From: Deltaproteobacteria bacterium
Lineage (GTDB): Bacteria; Myxococcota_C; UBA6777
Reading direction: 5' to 3'
NCBI GenBank assembly: GCA_002731275.1
Contig: PCBK01000017.1
Coordinates: 20,258-84,257 of the forward strand
DNA: 64,000 bases
Shown here: piece after piece, positions 28,401-38,050 of the stretch
Layout of the letters: each line of letters starts with the position of its first letter
Numbering within the stretch: position 1 is the stretch's first letter
Program-made: the position numbers and the translations under genes
Notes under the pieces: model-generated
Database searches by the model: none
What the model was told of the DNA's origin: nothing
Seen by the model: only the letters and a program-made list of their open reading frames with translations

Positions 28401-29641
28401 TCGATCTCCCGAAAGCGCGGAATCTGAAAAAGATCTTTCAGCACTTCATCAAAATAATCAGGCATGTACCGTATCCAGACTTTGATCGGAAGATCATCGA
28501 TACGGGTTTTAGGCGAGATGCCACAAGCAAACATAAATTCCATCAGGTAACTCACGTTTCTCGCAAGGTGGCCTCGATAAGACTGGTTCATTCGCTGACG
28601 AATGATGCGATTTTCGTGCATACTCCGACCGATCTCGGATTCCAACATCTCCTGAAAGTCGCTGATGATAAGCTCGATATGAATGGAGTCTTCACCACTG
28701 AGGACGAACTGGCGAAAGTCACCCTCCACACGATCGCGACGTAAACCTCGATGAACCAGACGATCAAGGGCTATCGTTGAGAGAGGCTGCGCGAGTAGTT
28801 CTTCTTTGTTGGGTGCGTAACGAAACACGACATTGGTCGCATTGTAATGACCGCGGTGATGCTCGATCTCGATGATCTCACAGTGAGGATGCTCTTTGAG
28901 CAACTGGATCACTTTCGGTTGCTCATACTCCTCAGCGATCACCTTCACACCAAGTACATCTTCGAGGATGAACGCCTGCTCTTTTGGAAAAAGTTGCCCC
29001 CGACTCAACGCCATCGCGATGCGACTCTCTGCCCGTTCAAACTCATCGTTCATTTGCTCCGGCGTCGAGATTAGCTCGCTCTTATGAATCCCCATGATAT
29101 CGGCACGCTCTTGAGCAAGTAGATCCGCACGTTGTTTGATCTGCTTGTAGATGTAATCGCTGATCCGTCGCGCCCCCTTCTCCGCGATACGACGGACCCT
29201 CTTGATGCGACGAGAACCGATATACGCAGGTTTTCCTTGGCGCTCTACAGAGTAAAGGACTCCAGAGAAAGGAGTCTCACGCAAGTAGCGCTCAGGATGC
29301 TGTTCATAACGTCTGTTTAGACTGATGATCCGCTCGTTGACGTAGCGAGGATTTTGCACGAGCAGATCTTTGAGCTCACCTTTGTTGCTGACGGTCTGTT
29401 CTTGGACCTTGTCGCCCGAGAATTGTGGAAAAAACCACTGCGCAAAGTCACGACCAAGTCGGTTGATCCACAAGCTGTTGAAGTTGATCAACGTTTTCAA
29501 CGTGACGAGATCAGCAGGTTCGAGTTGATCGGCGAGCCAGCGACGTGTAATATCGTAGAGTTGTTGACGATGTAGAAAGCTGTTGATACGGATCATAACA
29601 AACGCCCCCAAAACCAAGAAAAAAAGATTGTACACTCTCAT
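28397..29641 (-). CDS. Unknown protein with a possible RelA/SpoT-like fold
   Basis: A 414-residue protein upstream of and overlapping sppA. An N-terminal hydrophobic stretch (about 5-17) may be a membrane anchor; ATG 29596 is an alternative start that removes it. The segment 226-346 resembles a (p)ppGpp-synthetase fold: LEDVLGVKVI (compare D-x-x-G-x-R-x-I), GHYNATNVVF (compare GYxSxH), then IHIELIISDFQEMLESEIG (compare EIQIRT...AE). Residues 140-170 are Arg/Lys-rich. Catalytic identity is not shown, and a non-catalytic relative is equally possible. It lies 18 bases after the small gene at 29660. Confidence 0.6.
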   Translation of the reverse strand: MRVYNLFFLVLGAFVMIRINSFLHRQQLYDITRRWLADQLEPADLVTLKTLINFNSLWINRLGRDFAQWFFPQFSGDKVQEQTVSNKGELKDLLVQNPRYVNERIISLNRRYEQHPERYLRETPFSGVLYSVERQGKPAYIGSRRIKRVRRIAEKGARRISDYIYKQIKQRADLLAQERADIMGIHKSELISTPEQMNDEFERAESRIAMALSRGQLFPKEQAFILEDVLGVKVIAEEYEQPKVIQLLKEHPHCEIIEIEHHRGHYNATNVVFRYAPNKEELLAQPLSTIALDRLVHRGLRRDRVEGDFRQFVLSGEDSIHIELIISDFQEMLESEIGRSMHENRIIRQRMNQSYRGHLARNVSYLMEFMFACGISPKTRIDDLPIKVWIRYMPDYFDEVLKDLFQIPRFREIE

Positions 29642-29659
29642 ACCGATGAGAGCGAGATA

Positions 29660-29899
29660 TCAGCGAGCACGGACGAAGCGGTGACCGCTGACGCCAGGCG
29701 CTGAGACGACCTCCATGACACGCATACGTCGGCGATGAGGCTCTTCTTTGAGCTGATCCATCACGCTACGAAAGGTCTCTGTTCGCGCAGCTTCTTGTGC
29801 GTCGATCGACTGAACACGCCGGGCAGACTCATGCCAATGAATGGAATCAACACGCTCGGCATTGGACCGATGAACACGACCTATCGCAGAGATACGCAT
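29660..29899 (-). CDS. Small hypothetical protein
   Basis: A 79-residue Arg/Glu/His-rich protein with no signal peptide. ATG 29899 has GGAGGAGAAAG directly upstream, a strong ribosome site. It is the first gene of the leftward group that includes the RelA/SpoT-like gene and sppA. No family is recognised. Confidence 0.6.
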   Translation of the reverse strand: MRISAIGRVHRSNAERVDSIHWHESARRVQSIDAQEAARTETFRSVMDQLKEEPHRRRMRVMEVVSAPGVSGHRFVRAR

Positions 29900-29970
29900 A
29901 CTTTCTCCTCCATTTTTATCCACAGAACCGGTGTTTGTCTGTTTTGTCCTGGAAAATCTTGACCCAACAG

Positions 29971-29998
29971 AGTATAACATAGAACCCTGTTGACACAA
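29971..29998 (-). promoter_or_regulatory. Sigma-70-type promoter for the small gene/sppA operon
   Basis: On the minus strand TTGTGT (29998-29993) and TATACT (29976-29971) are 16 bases apart, upstream of ATG 29899. Confidence 0.5.
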
Positions 29999-30062
29999 TA
30001 TCATGCATTGTTGGTGATTTCATATTCGTAATCATGTGCAAGACCCCCCGAAGGAAGACAAG

Positions 30063-30896
30063 ATGCAGATGGCAAACCATTCGGCTCCCCAAGAAGCCCA
30101 TTGGCTCCAAATTTTCTGGCAACTGGAAAAAGGCAATCATCCCATCCGTCCAACACTGACGACCCCTTCGGAGAAAGTAGAGGACGTCCTCACACGTGCG
30201 CTTATGGAATTCCATACACTCGGTTATATCGACTCACCAGAGTCATTTAGCGCCCCCTCCCAGCTCAGCAACTTCTGGAATCTCTCCGTACTTGACGACG
30301 GTTTGCAACGCACGCTCAAGCTCGATCAAACGCTCGAAGCACAAGGTGTTACAGAAGGAAGCAAGATCTTCATCCAAGCGCTGTCACGTCCTGCGCTTGC
30401 ACAGCACGTCGATCCAGAGCTCCCAGTGCTCAAGGAAGGCTCCAACCTGCTCGTGTTCGCGCTCGTCTTTTGTATTCTGCTGCTTGTTGGAGCGATCGTC
30501 TTCGTCGCGTTGAGTGGTCCAGCCAAAAAACCAGCCAAGCGCGGAAACACCCCGACAAAGAACCTTACGCTCCCGACAGACACTGAGATACCATCCTTCT
30601 CAACGGAGAAACTGACAGCATCAAAAGACGCAGGTGCTGCCGAAAAAGCCGCCGAGGTCCTCCCAGAAGAAGCCCCCCCCGAAAAAGAAGCGCTCCCTGA
30701 ACCTGCACCCCCCAAGAAACGCAAGGTCGTCAAGAAGAAGCGCAAAAAACGCAAGCTCATCAAGAGAAAGCGCAAGAGACGCAAAAAAGTACGTCGACGT
30801 CGTTCCAAGCGTCGAGTCAAGAAGAAGCGCAAGGCCACCAAAAGAAAGCGCAAGAGGCGCAAAAAAGTACGTCGACGTCCTACCAAACGTCGCTAA
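30063..30896 (+). CDS. Membrane protein with ubiquitin-like head and histone-like basic tail
   Basis: A 277-residue protein with AAGGAAG before ATG 30063. The first 115 residues end in a beta-grasp-like pattern (L-x-x-D-x-T-L-x-x-x-G-V-x-x-G-S-x-I-x-I), like YukD/EsaB ubiquitin-like proteins. One transmembrane helix lies at about 130-152. A Pro/Glu linker and then about 60 almost purely Lys/Arg residues close the protein. The basic tail contains a duplication with a 26-residue period (78 bases, units near 30766 and 30844). Function is unknown; the tail could bind nucleic acid, teichoic-like or phospholipid polyanions. Confidence 0.65.
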   Translation: MQMANHSAPQEAHWLQIFWQLEKGNHPIRPTLTTPSEKVEDVLTRALMEFHTLGYIDSPESFSAPSQLSNFWNLSVLDDGLQRTLKLDQTLEAQGVTEGSKIFIQALSRPALAQHVDPELPVLKEGSNLLVFALVFCILLLVGAIVFVALSGPAKKPAKRGNTPTKNLTLPTDTEIPSFSTEKLTASKDAGAAEKAAEVLPEEAPPEKEALPEPAPPKKRKVVKKKRKKRKLIKRKRKRRKKVRRRRSKRRVKKKRKATKRKRKRRKKVRRRPTKRR

Positions 30897-31006
30897 TCCC
30901 GCCTTTTGTGCTTTCATCGATTCGCCAAACACCCCCAACATCTTTGATCTCATTCATCAACAAACCAAACGCCCCCATCATCACAGTAGTATGAGAAAGG
31001 AAGCGC

Positions 31007-32434
31007 ATGACGACACATTCCGAACCAAGCGATCTCGATATCCTGTTGGACTCAGGCCACGAAGACGAAATCCGCAGTTTCTTGCGTCTCCTCCAGCGCG
31101 ACGAGTTAATCGAGTTGCTTCAGGAATTGTCCACTCCCCACCGCGCAAAGATCTTCTCTTACCTGCACCCCTCTGATCTCGCGGACTTCCTCACACAGCT
31201 GCCAGAAGTCGAGTGGAATGCGGTCCTTGAAGAGCTCGACCACGAAGCGCTCTCCGACCTCCTCTCAGAGCTGGAAGATCCAGAGATCCAGCGCCTTCTG
31301 CAGATGATCCAACACCAGGAGTTGCCTGCGATCCTCTCGGATATGGAGTCCGATGACGCGGCAGATATCCTTGGGGAATTGAGTGAACAACAAGCGCTCG
31401 CGATCCTCAAACAGATGCCTGATGAAGAGTCCGACCCCATCGAAAAGCTGCTACAATATCCAGAGGACAGTGCCGGCGGATTGATGCAGACAGAGCTGAT
31501 CGCGGTCCCTACGACGTACAGCGTATCGGAGACGATCGAGGCCATTCGAATGCTCGCCGAAAAAGATGACGATCTCGATATATACGAGATCTTTGTGATC
31601 GACGAACGCCATCGACTGGAAGGGCAGATCTCCCTCAAAACCCTGATCCTCGCTGATCCCACCTCAACACTTGGTGGGCTACTCGACGCAGAACACTATT
31701 GGGTCCACCCCGAGCTCGATCAAGAAGAGGTCGCCGACTACTTCCAAAAATACGATCTCATCAGCCTCCCTGTTGTCGACAAAGGACACCATTTGCTAGG
31801 GCGCATCACTGTCGATGATGTCGTCAACGTCATCGAAGAAGAGGCCTCGGAGGACATCCTCCAGCTCGCAGGGGCCAACAAACAGGATCTCGTCTACGAC
31901 AAGATCCTGAGGAGCGTAATGTTGCGTATTCCCTGGCTGTTTACCAACCTCGGTGGAGGGTTGCTGACGGGATATTTGATGTGGTTGTACAAAGCGACGC
32001 TCAGTGAGATCCTCGCGCTCATAACATTTGTCCCCGTGATCACAGGGATGGGTGGAAATGTTGGGACACAATCATCGAGCATCACGGTCCGAGGCTTCGC
32101 GATCAATCGTATCGACTTGAGCAACTTTGGCCGCTACCTCTTCAAAGAGATGCGCGTTGGTGCGTTGCTTGGTGTACTATGCGGGGGCTCACTGATGCTC
32201 ATCGGCTACCTATGGCATGGTAACCCAATGCTCGGTGTCGTTGTAGGATCATCCCTGTTTATGGCCATGACACTCGCGGCCATCACTGGCTCTTTGTTCC
32301 CTGCGTTTTTTACTCGCATCAAGATCGACCCAGCGTTAGCATCTGGGCCGTTTGTCACGACGATTAACGACGTGACAGGGATTTTGATCTATTTGACCAC
32401 TGCGACGATTTTTCGCCAATGGCTTTTGCACTGA
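31007..32434 (+). CDS. mgtE: Magnesium transporter MgtE
   Basis: A 475-residue protein of typical MgtE length. The N-terminal helical Mg-sensing domain (about 25-140) is followed by two CBS domains (about 150-275) and five transmembrane helices. The pore region has GMGGNVGTQSSS, and the last helices have the FTRIKIDPALASGPFVTT signature with the key Asp. It moves Mg2+ into the cell and closes when cytoplasmic Mg2+ is high. AAAGGAAGCGC precedes ATG 31007. Confidence 0.95.
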   Translation: MTTHSEPSDLDILLDSGHEDEIRSFLRLLQRDELIELLQELSTPHRAKIFSYLHPSDLADFLTQLPEVEWNAVLEELDHEALSDLLSELEDPEIQRLLQMIQHQELPAILSDMESDDAADILGELSEQQALAILKQMPDEESDPIEKLLQYPEDSAGGLMQTELIAVPTTYSVSETIEAIRMLAEKDDDLDIYEIFVIDERHRLEGQISLKTLILADPTSTLGGLLDAEHYWVHPELDQEEVADYFQKYDLISLPVVDKGHHLLGRITVDDVVNVIEEEASEDILQLAGANKQDLVYDKILRSVMLRIPWLFTNLGGGLLTGYLMWLYKATLSEILALITFVPVITGMGGNVGTQSSSITVRGFAINRIDLSNFGRYLFKEMRVGALLGVLCGGSLMLIGYLWHGNPMLGVVVGSSLFMAMTLAAITGSLFPAFFTRIKIDPALASGPFVTTINDVTGILIYLTTATIFRQWLLH

Positions 32435-32512
32435 ACCTTGTTCTTACTGTGGACTTTGAGACAATAAGAAGTCTTCCTTCACCATGTACCATGCCTATGG
32501 GAGAGTCAGAGA

Positions 32513-33160
32513 ATGGACGTTGCGAGCTTACCAGCCGTCATCACCCCTGCGTTGTTTTTTGAGAAGATGCTCATTGAATGGGCTGAAGAGATCTTTACCC
32601 CTCCCCCTCTGATTGAGGAGGTCAAATTTGCCATCCAGATCGACCTCGTGGGAGATGAAGGTGGGATGTGGAGTCTCCACTTTGATCTGGGCGATGTAGA
32701 GTGCCAAACAAGCCCAGCGATGCGACCTCTGCTCGCGTTTAAAGGACACAGTGACGCGTGGATGACGACGTCTGGTCAGTGGCTAAAGGAGTTTGCACAA
32801 AAAATCGAGGACGCAGGCGGTCCAGAGGATTTTATCGAACAGCTCATTGAGAAAGAGCGCCAACAAGGACACCCCGAGATTCGCTTGACAGATGATATCT
32901 TGCAGGCACTTCTCCAACACCCAACCATGTTTGCGTTTACACTCAAGGACTACGAAGGACAAGATATGCACCTGCTCATGGGGTTGTGGTGCACGGACTT
33001 CTCCAAGAGTCCTGATATCACCGTGACATTAGACGGAGAAACGCTACGTGCCTTACGTGACCAAACACTCCACCCACTCAGCGCCTGGAAGCAAAAAAAG
33101 ATACTCGTCGAGGGGAACTTGAATCTCGGCCTGAAGTTGGCCAAAATACTCCGTCCATGA
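32513..33160 (+). CDS. SCP2-like sterol-carrier-fold protein
   Basis: A 215-residue cytoplasmic protein. The C-terminal third (about 165-213: D-I-T-V-T-L-D-G-E-T-L-R-A-L, then KILVEGNLNLGLKLAKIL) matches the SCP2 lipid-carrier pattern, and an earlier region (residues 45-80) may be a second, weaker copy of the fold. GGGAGAG precedes ATG 32513. No operon partner is evident; mgtE is 78 bases upstream. Confidence 0.6.
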   Translation: MDVASLPAVITPALFFEKMLIEWAEEIFTPPPLIEEVKFAIQIDLVGDEGGMWSLHFDLGDVECQTSPAMRPLLAFKGHSDAWMTTSGQWLKEFAQKIEDAGGPEDFIEQLIEKERQQGHPEIRLTDDILQALLQHPTMFAFTLKDYEGQDMHLLMGLWCTDFSKSPDITVTLDGETLRALRDQTLHPLSAWKQKKILVEGNLNLGLKLAKILRP

Positions 33161-33344
33161 TCCAACATAGACCTCTATTCCATGAGGCTTGTCACCAAAA
33201 TCTTACCACCTATAAGACCATCGTGTCGGTCTTGGCAATTCGCAGTGGGATGTGGTATGGTTGGGATTGGTTTCAGGAGCAAGTGGTCACGGAGAGACCA
33301 AAACATCAGGTAAATTCGGTTTTTGAGCCCGATAAGGACAAAAC

Positions 33345-35195
33345 ATGCACGAAGAAGACCAGTTTACGATTGGGATTGATTTGGGGACCACCAACTCGTG
33401 TGTCACGTTTATGGATGGCAACCGTCCACGTGTTATCCCCAATCGCTCCGGTTATTCAACGACGCCTTCGATCGTCGCCTTTACCAACAAAGGTCGTCGT
33501 CTCGTGGGTCAACTCGCGAAAAGACAGGCGGTGGTCAACTCCGCAAACACCATTTACGCTTCAAAACGCCTTATAGGTCGTCGCTGGGACAGCCCCCTTC
33601 GTGCAAGGATCCAGGAGATCGTCCCCTACCAACTCTCTGGCGACATGGGTGGAGGTATCCGTATCGACATCCAAGACCAACACTACTCCCCCGAAGAGAT
33701 CGGGAGTATTGTCCTCGCGGAGCTCAAACTCGTCGCCGAAGAATACCTTGGACACTCCGTCACCAACGCGGTGATCACTGTCCCTGCCTACTTCAATGAT
33801 GCACAGCGTCAGGCGACCAAAGACGCTGGTCGGATGGCTGGCCTGGAAGTCCTGCGCATCATCAACGAACCCACAGCCGCTGCACTTTGCTATGGATTCG
33901 GCAAACAAAACAACCAAAAAATTGCCGTTTACGATCTGGGAGGAGGGACATTTGATATCTCTATCCTCGAGATCAACGATGGGGTCTTTGAGGTCCTCTC
34001 GACAGCAGGAGACACCTTCCTCGGTGGAGAAGATTTTGATCAACGTGTTATCGAGTGGTTGGTGTTTAGCTTTGCCAAAGAGCACAAGATCGACCTGCGC
34101 AAAAACAAGATGGCGCTGCAACGTCTAAAAGAGGCTTCGGAGAACGCCCGCTGTGAACTCTCAAGTGTGACAGAGACCGAGATCAACCTGCCCTTCTTGA
34201 TTACAGACAACCAGGGACAAACCCTCCACCTGCGAAAAGTCCTCACACGAGAAAAACTCGAGACCCTTACAGCAGACCTGATCGATCGCACCATTCAAAT
34301 TTGCCAAAACACACTCGAAGAAGCATACATCAGCCCCGAAGAGATCGACGAAGTCTTGTTGATCGGTGGGATGTCACGTATGCCCAAAATTCAACAAGCC
34401 ATCACACAACACTTTGGTCATCCCCCAAACAGAGGTATCCACCCAGACGAAGCCGTCGCGCTCGGCGCTGCCGTCCAAGGTGCTGCGCTGCTCGAAGAAC
34501 GCACAGACGTCCTCCTACTCGACGTGACCCCCCACTCCCTTGGGATCATGATCGCGGGCGGTTTCTACCAAATCCTGATCGAACAAAACACCACTGTCCC
34601 TTGCTCTCACAGTCACATCTTTACGACCGTGAAAGACTACCAAACACAGGTCAAGATCCTCGTGCTCCAAGGGGAATCATCCAGGGCTGAGGAGAATGAG
34701 CTGCTCGGAGAGTTTGTCCTCGACGGATTGCGTCCTGCGCCTCGTGGTGAGGTACAAGTTGAGGTCACATTCTCGATCTCGGCAGATGGGATTGTCTCTG
34801 TCTCTGCAAGAGATTTGGAGACCAACCAACAACAATCGATCCTCGTCACCGCCACAAGCCGACTCAGTGAAGAAGAGATGCGGCGCATCATCGAAGAAAA
34901 CCGAGACTTCGCGCTAGAGGCCAAGACGAGCGAAGAGTTCGAACGGCAGCGCAGTGTCGCAGAACAAGATATGCAACACATCCTTGACTTGCTTCCACAG
35001 GTACAAGAGATTGTAAGTAACTCCTCTTTTGGACAGGAAGCCCTGGGCAAGGCCGAAGAGATCATTCTTCGCACAGAACAGGCCATCGAAGAGGAAAATT
35101 TGATGGTGTTGGCCTCTGTTTTGCCAGCCCTTCAACGAACAAGGAAGATATTCCGGCAGATCCTCGACCACTCCCTCAACAGTGGACGAATGTAG
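33345..35195 (+). CDS. DnaK-like Hsp70 chaperone (paralogue)
   Basis: A 616-residue Hsp70. The ATPase domain is complete: [42 protein letters not shown] and [10 protein letters not shown]. The substrate-binding domain follows from about residue 390, with [16 protein letters not shown]. The C-terminal helical lid is short and lacks the acidic EEV-like tail of housekeeping DnaK. No grpE or dnaJ is adjacent, so this is probably a specialised paralogue. The downstream TPR gene starts 13 bases after it and is its likely partner. Confidence 0.88.
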   Translation: MHEEDQFTIGIDLGTTNSCVTFMDGNRPRVIPNRSGYSTTPSIVAFTNKGRRLVGQLAKRQAVVNSANTIYASKRLIGRRWDSPLRARIQEIVPYQLSGDMGGGIRIDIQDQHYSPEEIGSIVLAELKLVAEEYLGHSVTNAVITVPAYFNDAQRQATKDAGRMAGLEVLRIINEPTAAALCYGFGKQNNQKIAVYDLGGGTFDISILEINDGVFEVLSTAGDTFLGGEDFDQRVIEWLVFSFAKEHKIDLRKNKMALQRLKEASENARCELSSVTETEINLPFLITDNQGQTLHLRKVLTREKLETLTADLIDRTIQICQNTLEEAYISPEEIDEVLLIGGMSRMPKIQQAITQHFGHPPNRGIHPDEAVALGAAVQGAALLEERTDVLLLDVTPHSLGIMIAGGFYQILIEQNTTVPCSHSHIFTTVKDYQTQVKILVLQGESSRAEENELLGEFVLDGLRPAPRGEVQVEVTFSISADGIVSVSARDLETNQQQSILVTATSRLSEEEMRRIIEENRDFALEAKTSEEFERQRSVAEQDMQHILDLLPQVQEIVSNSSFGQEALGKAEEIILRTEQAIEEENLMVLASVLPALQRTRKIFRQILDHSLNSGRM

Positions 35196-35208
35196 CAAGG
35201 GCGTCAGT

Positions 35209-36837
35209 ATGGATAAGCGCGCACAACTCATCGCACTCCTGGAAAAAGGCCTGGACCATTTTGGCCAGGGTGATCTCGACACAGCGAAACAAAACTGGTT
35301 GCAGGTCCTCTCACTCGATCCAAGCAACGAGAAGGCCAAAGAGTATCTCCAGTATCTGGAGACCGAGTACCCCGGAAATACAAACGCAATACCAGAAGCG
35401 CTTGAGGCAGATCTTCCCTTTCAAAGTCAAGATCACATGCATGCCTACACACAAAGTGGACAAGCGCACATTCCAGTACACGATCCACATCATGTCCCCG
35501 ATGATAATCCGTGGCTCTCTCATCCCTCCACCCCACCAGAAAACAACTGGCAAGCGACAGAGCTTGAGCTTGAGCTTGAGCACGAGCCCAACGGGGAATG
35601 GAACCCTTCAGGAGATGACTTTTTGCGCCCAAACGCGCAAGAGTGGAGCCCTTCCCCACACGAGACAGCCCCTCCACAGCAAACCTACGAATACCAAGGT
35701 CCCAACGGATACGCACAGGACCCCCAATATACACCACAGTACGATCCGCCCGCTTCCCACGCTGAGACGATGTACCCTAGCTACCTCGACTACAACATCG
35801 AATCCGAAGATCTCAGCAGAAGCCCCATCCCAGAACCGCTAGGTCCTGCACAACCTGTCGAACCAGAACAATTTCTCGAAGAGGATTTCCAGGACCCTTC
35901 TCCAGCCGCACAACACAACCCAAGTGGCTACCAAGTCAACTACTCACCGTACAATACAGAGGCTTACCCCCAAGACGTATTGACCTCTCGCTACGAACCA
36001 ACAAAGCCACCACAAGCCGATGTCTCAGCGTATTACCGCGAGGAAGACATCCTCCCTCAACCCCCTCCGCGCCCAAAACCAAAGATCCGAGAGCGGTTAT
36101 CCAACCAAGCAGATACAGCTCAATCATCCTCCGCCAACATACCCTCTGTAGAAAACAACAAGGGGCACCACCCATACGACTCTTCAGCACAGCACACTTC
36201 TGCGCAAATGCCGATGGAAAGTACCCTCAATTACATCACCCCAAACAAGACAAAACATCCCCAAAGCAAAAGTGGTGATAACTTCTCTCTCCCCCCTTGG
36301 GCATCAGACGCGTTTAAAAAGACACTGACCCCAAAACCAGCGTCCCCAAAATCTCTGGCCAAGGAAGCCTTTGCAGAGACATACATCGCTCCAAACAATG
36401 ACAACCCCCCTCTCGTCGCAGCACCGAGCAATCCCCCTCCTGCAGATGAGCCCGACGACGAGTTGGAGCTCCTACTCTCCGGCGCAGAGGACCTCATCGA
36501 TGCGAGAGATTATAGCGGCGCAATGGAGCTGTTAGAACTCTGCCTTGACTCATCTCCACACCACGGCAAAGCCAAAAGCCTCGTGCAGAAATGTGAACAG
36601 CAGCTCGCATCGCAGTACCAGGAACAATTTCAGGATCTTGATATGATCCCAAAGATGGACTGTCACCCTGATCAGCTCACACAGCACAGACTTGACCACC
36701 AAGCAGGTTTTGTCATCTCACAACTCGATGGACATACGAGTATCCAAGATCTCCTTCTGATCACAGGGCTCGAAGAATTTACGTTGCTGCGCATCCTCAG
36801 CCAGCTCGTGGATAAAAATCTTGTTTCGCTCTCTTGA
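35209..36837 (+). CDS. TPR protein with long Pro/Gln/Asn-rich linker, partner of the Hsp70
   Basis: A 542-residue protein, started at ATG 35209 behind AAGGGCG; GTG 35182 would overlap the Hsp70 gene. A TPR-like unit lies at 5-48 (LDHFGQGDLDTAKQNWLQVLSLDPSNEKA). Next comes a low-complexity stretch rich in Pro, Gln, Tyr and His to about 415, probably disordered. A second TPR-like unit lies at about 425-475, and a small helical, winged-helix-like end (about 495-542: ISQLDGHTSIQDLLLITG) closes it. It may act as a co-chaperone or scaffold for the neighbouring Hsp70, but this is inference from gene order. Confidence 0.65.
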   Translation: MDKRAQLIALLEKGLDHFGQGDLDTAKQNWLQVLSLDPSNEKAKEYLQYLETEYPGNTNAIPEALEADLPFQSQDHMHAYTQSGQAHIPVHDPHHVPDDNPWLSHPSTPPENNWQATELELELEHEPNGEWNPSGDDFLRPNAQEWSPSPHETAPPQQTYEYQGPNGYAQDPQYTPQYDPPASHAETMYPSYLDYNIESEDLSRSPIPEPLGPAQPVEPEQFLEEDFQDPSPAAQHNPSGYQVNYSPYNTEAYPQDVLTSRYEPTKPPQADVSAYYREEDILPQPPPRPKPKIRERLSNQADTAQSSSANIPSVENNKGHHPYDSSAQHTSAQMPMESTLNYITPNKTKHPQSKSGDNFSLPPWASDAFKKTLTPKPASPKSLAKEAFAETYIAPNNDNPPLVAAPSNPPPADEPDDELELLLSGAEDLIDARDYSGAMELLELCLDSSPHHGKAKSLVQKCEQQLASQYQEQFQDLDMIPKMDCHPDQLTQHRLDHQAGFVISQLDGHTSIQDLLLITGLEEFTLLRILSQLVDKNLVSLS

Positions 36838-36971
36838 CATGGCTTGCGAATTCTCACGGTGTATGCTACACCCTACAACGCAAGCACCGAGCTATTGCAG
36901 CCAAGAGAGTTTCCAAAAAAGCTCCCATACAACCACACTCACCAGCACACTTCACTCGAGCTGAGCTCTTC

Positions 36972-37418
36972 ATGTGCATGTTGCATCACAAAGACACCAA
37001 ATCCCACACCTCGCTCGTCCATCTCTCTCGTATATTTCGCGGCCTGACCCCTTGGTTCCTCGCCACACTTGCGTGTCTACTGCTCGCCTGCCCGCTCCAG
37101 AGGAAACCCTTACGCCCTTACCCCCCTCCCCCCGCAAAGAGCAGCGCAATCACTCAAAAAGTCCGATGGTTTCGCACCTCTTTTTACAATTACTACCAAC
37201 TTGAACGACAGCTCGCAAACCCACAAGATCGACTCAGAAGGTTGATCAAACAATTCCCCAACATCGCCACGCTGACCTTTTTTCGAAACCAGTCGTATGT
37301 CGAGAAGCGCAAAAAGCAAGGCCAGAGACTCAACAACCTCGCACAATTTTATATGCTCATGAACCTCCTCATCAAAGAGACCATCCCCATACCATCCACT
37401 CCCCCGAAACAACGCTAA
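36972..37418 (+). CDS. Small predicted lipoprotein
   Basis: About 148 residues from ATG 36972. A hydrophobic signal ends in LACLLLAC, a good lipobox, followed by a Pro-rich linker and a basic helical region. The open frame begins at 36834, overlapping the previous stop, but only the shorter start gives a sensible signal peptide. The ribosome site is poor and the start is uncertain. No family is recognised. Confidence 0.5.
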   Translation: MCMLHHKDTKSHTSLVHLSRIFRGLTPWFLATLACLLLACPLQRKPLRPYPPPPAKSSAITQKVRWFRTSFYNYYQLERQLANPQDRLRRLIKQFPNIATLTFFRNQSYVEKRKKQGQRLNNLAQFYMLMNLLIKETIPIPSTPPKQR

Positions 37419-37456
37419 CATCGTTTTCCCGTACCACGACAAGGAGAAGGTAGTCG

Positions 37457-38050
37457 ATGCCAAAAACAAAACCGGAGCTCACCCCTCACAACGCTCCACA
37501 CACCGCCTCGATGCAAGATGCAGTCCGCTCGCTCCTTGAATCCTCTGGTTTCTCAATGGACGAACCCCACTTACAAGACACACCACAACGTGTCGCGACT
37601 TGTTGGCAAACACACCTGCTAGATGGACATCAAATGGACGCAGCAACCCTGCTCTCCGAAACATTCCCCTCCGAGGGGCAGGGACTCATCGTCGCAAAAG
37701 ACATCTTTATCCAGGGACTTTGCCCTCACCACCTCCTGCCATTCTTCGGAAGAGCACACATCGCGTACCAACCTGATGAACACATCGTCGGATTTTCCAA
37801 GCTCGCAGAGCTACTGCAATGTTTCTCACATCGATTGACGCTTCAGGAAAAAGTGACGCAAGAGGTCTGTGACGCTCTCGAACAACATTTAGGCGCAAAA
37901 GGGACAGGCTGCATTATAGAGGCAACCCACACCTGTATGATTTTACGTGGTGGTGAGCAACGACAAAGTCAGGTCTTGACCAGTCAATTTACAGGCACCC
38001 TTAGAGACAATCCCCCCTGGCAGCAAATGATGCCCTCCTCCAGGCTCTAA
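37457..38050 (+). CDS. folE: GTP cyclohydrolase I
   Basis: A 197-residue enzyme that converts GTP to dihydroneopterin triphosphate, the first step of folate and other pterin synthesis. The zinc and active-site motifs are intact: CPHHLLPFFGRAHIAY (about residues 93-108), VGFSKL and ATHTCMILRG. AAGGAGAAGG precedes ATG 37457. The gene's stop overlaps the stop of the convergent protease gene by four bases. A pterin-synthase-fold gene occurs at 58301 but is not linked. Confidence 0.93.
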   Translation: MPKTKPELTPHNAPHTASMQDAVRSLLESSGFSMDEPHLQDTPQRVATCWQTHLLDGHQMDAATLLSETFPSEGQGLIVAKDIFIQGLCPHHLLPFFGRAHIAYQPDEHIVGFSKLAELLQCFSHRLTLQEKVTQEVCDALEQHLGAKGTGCIIEATHTCMILRGGEQRQSQVLTSQFTGTLRDNPPWQQMMPSSRL

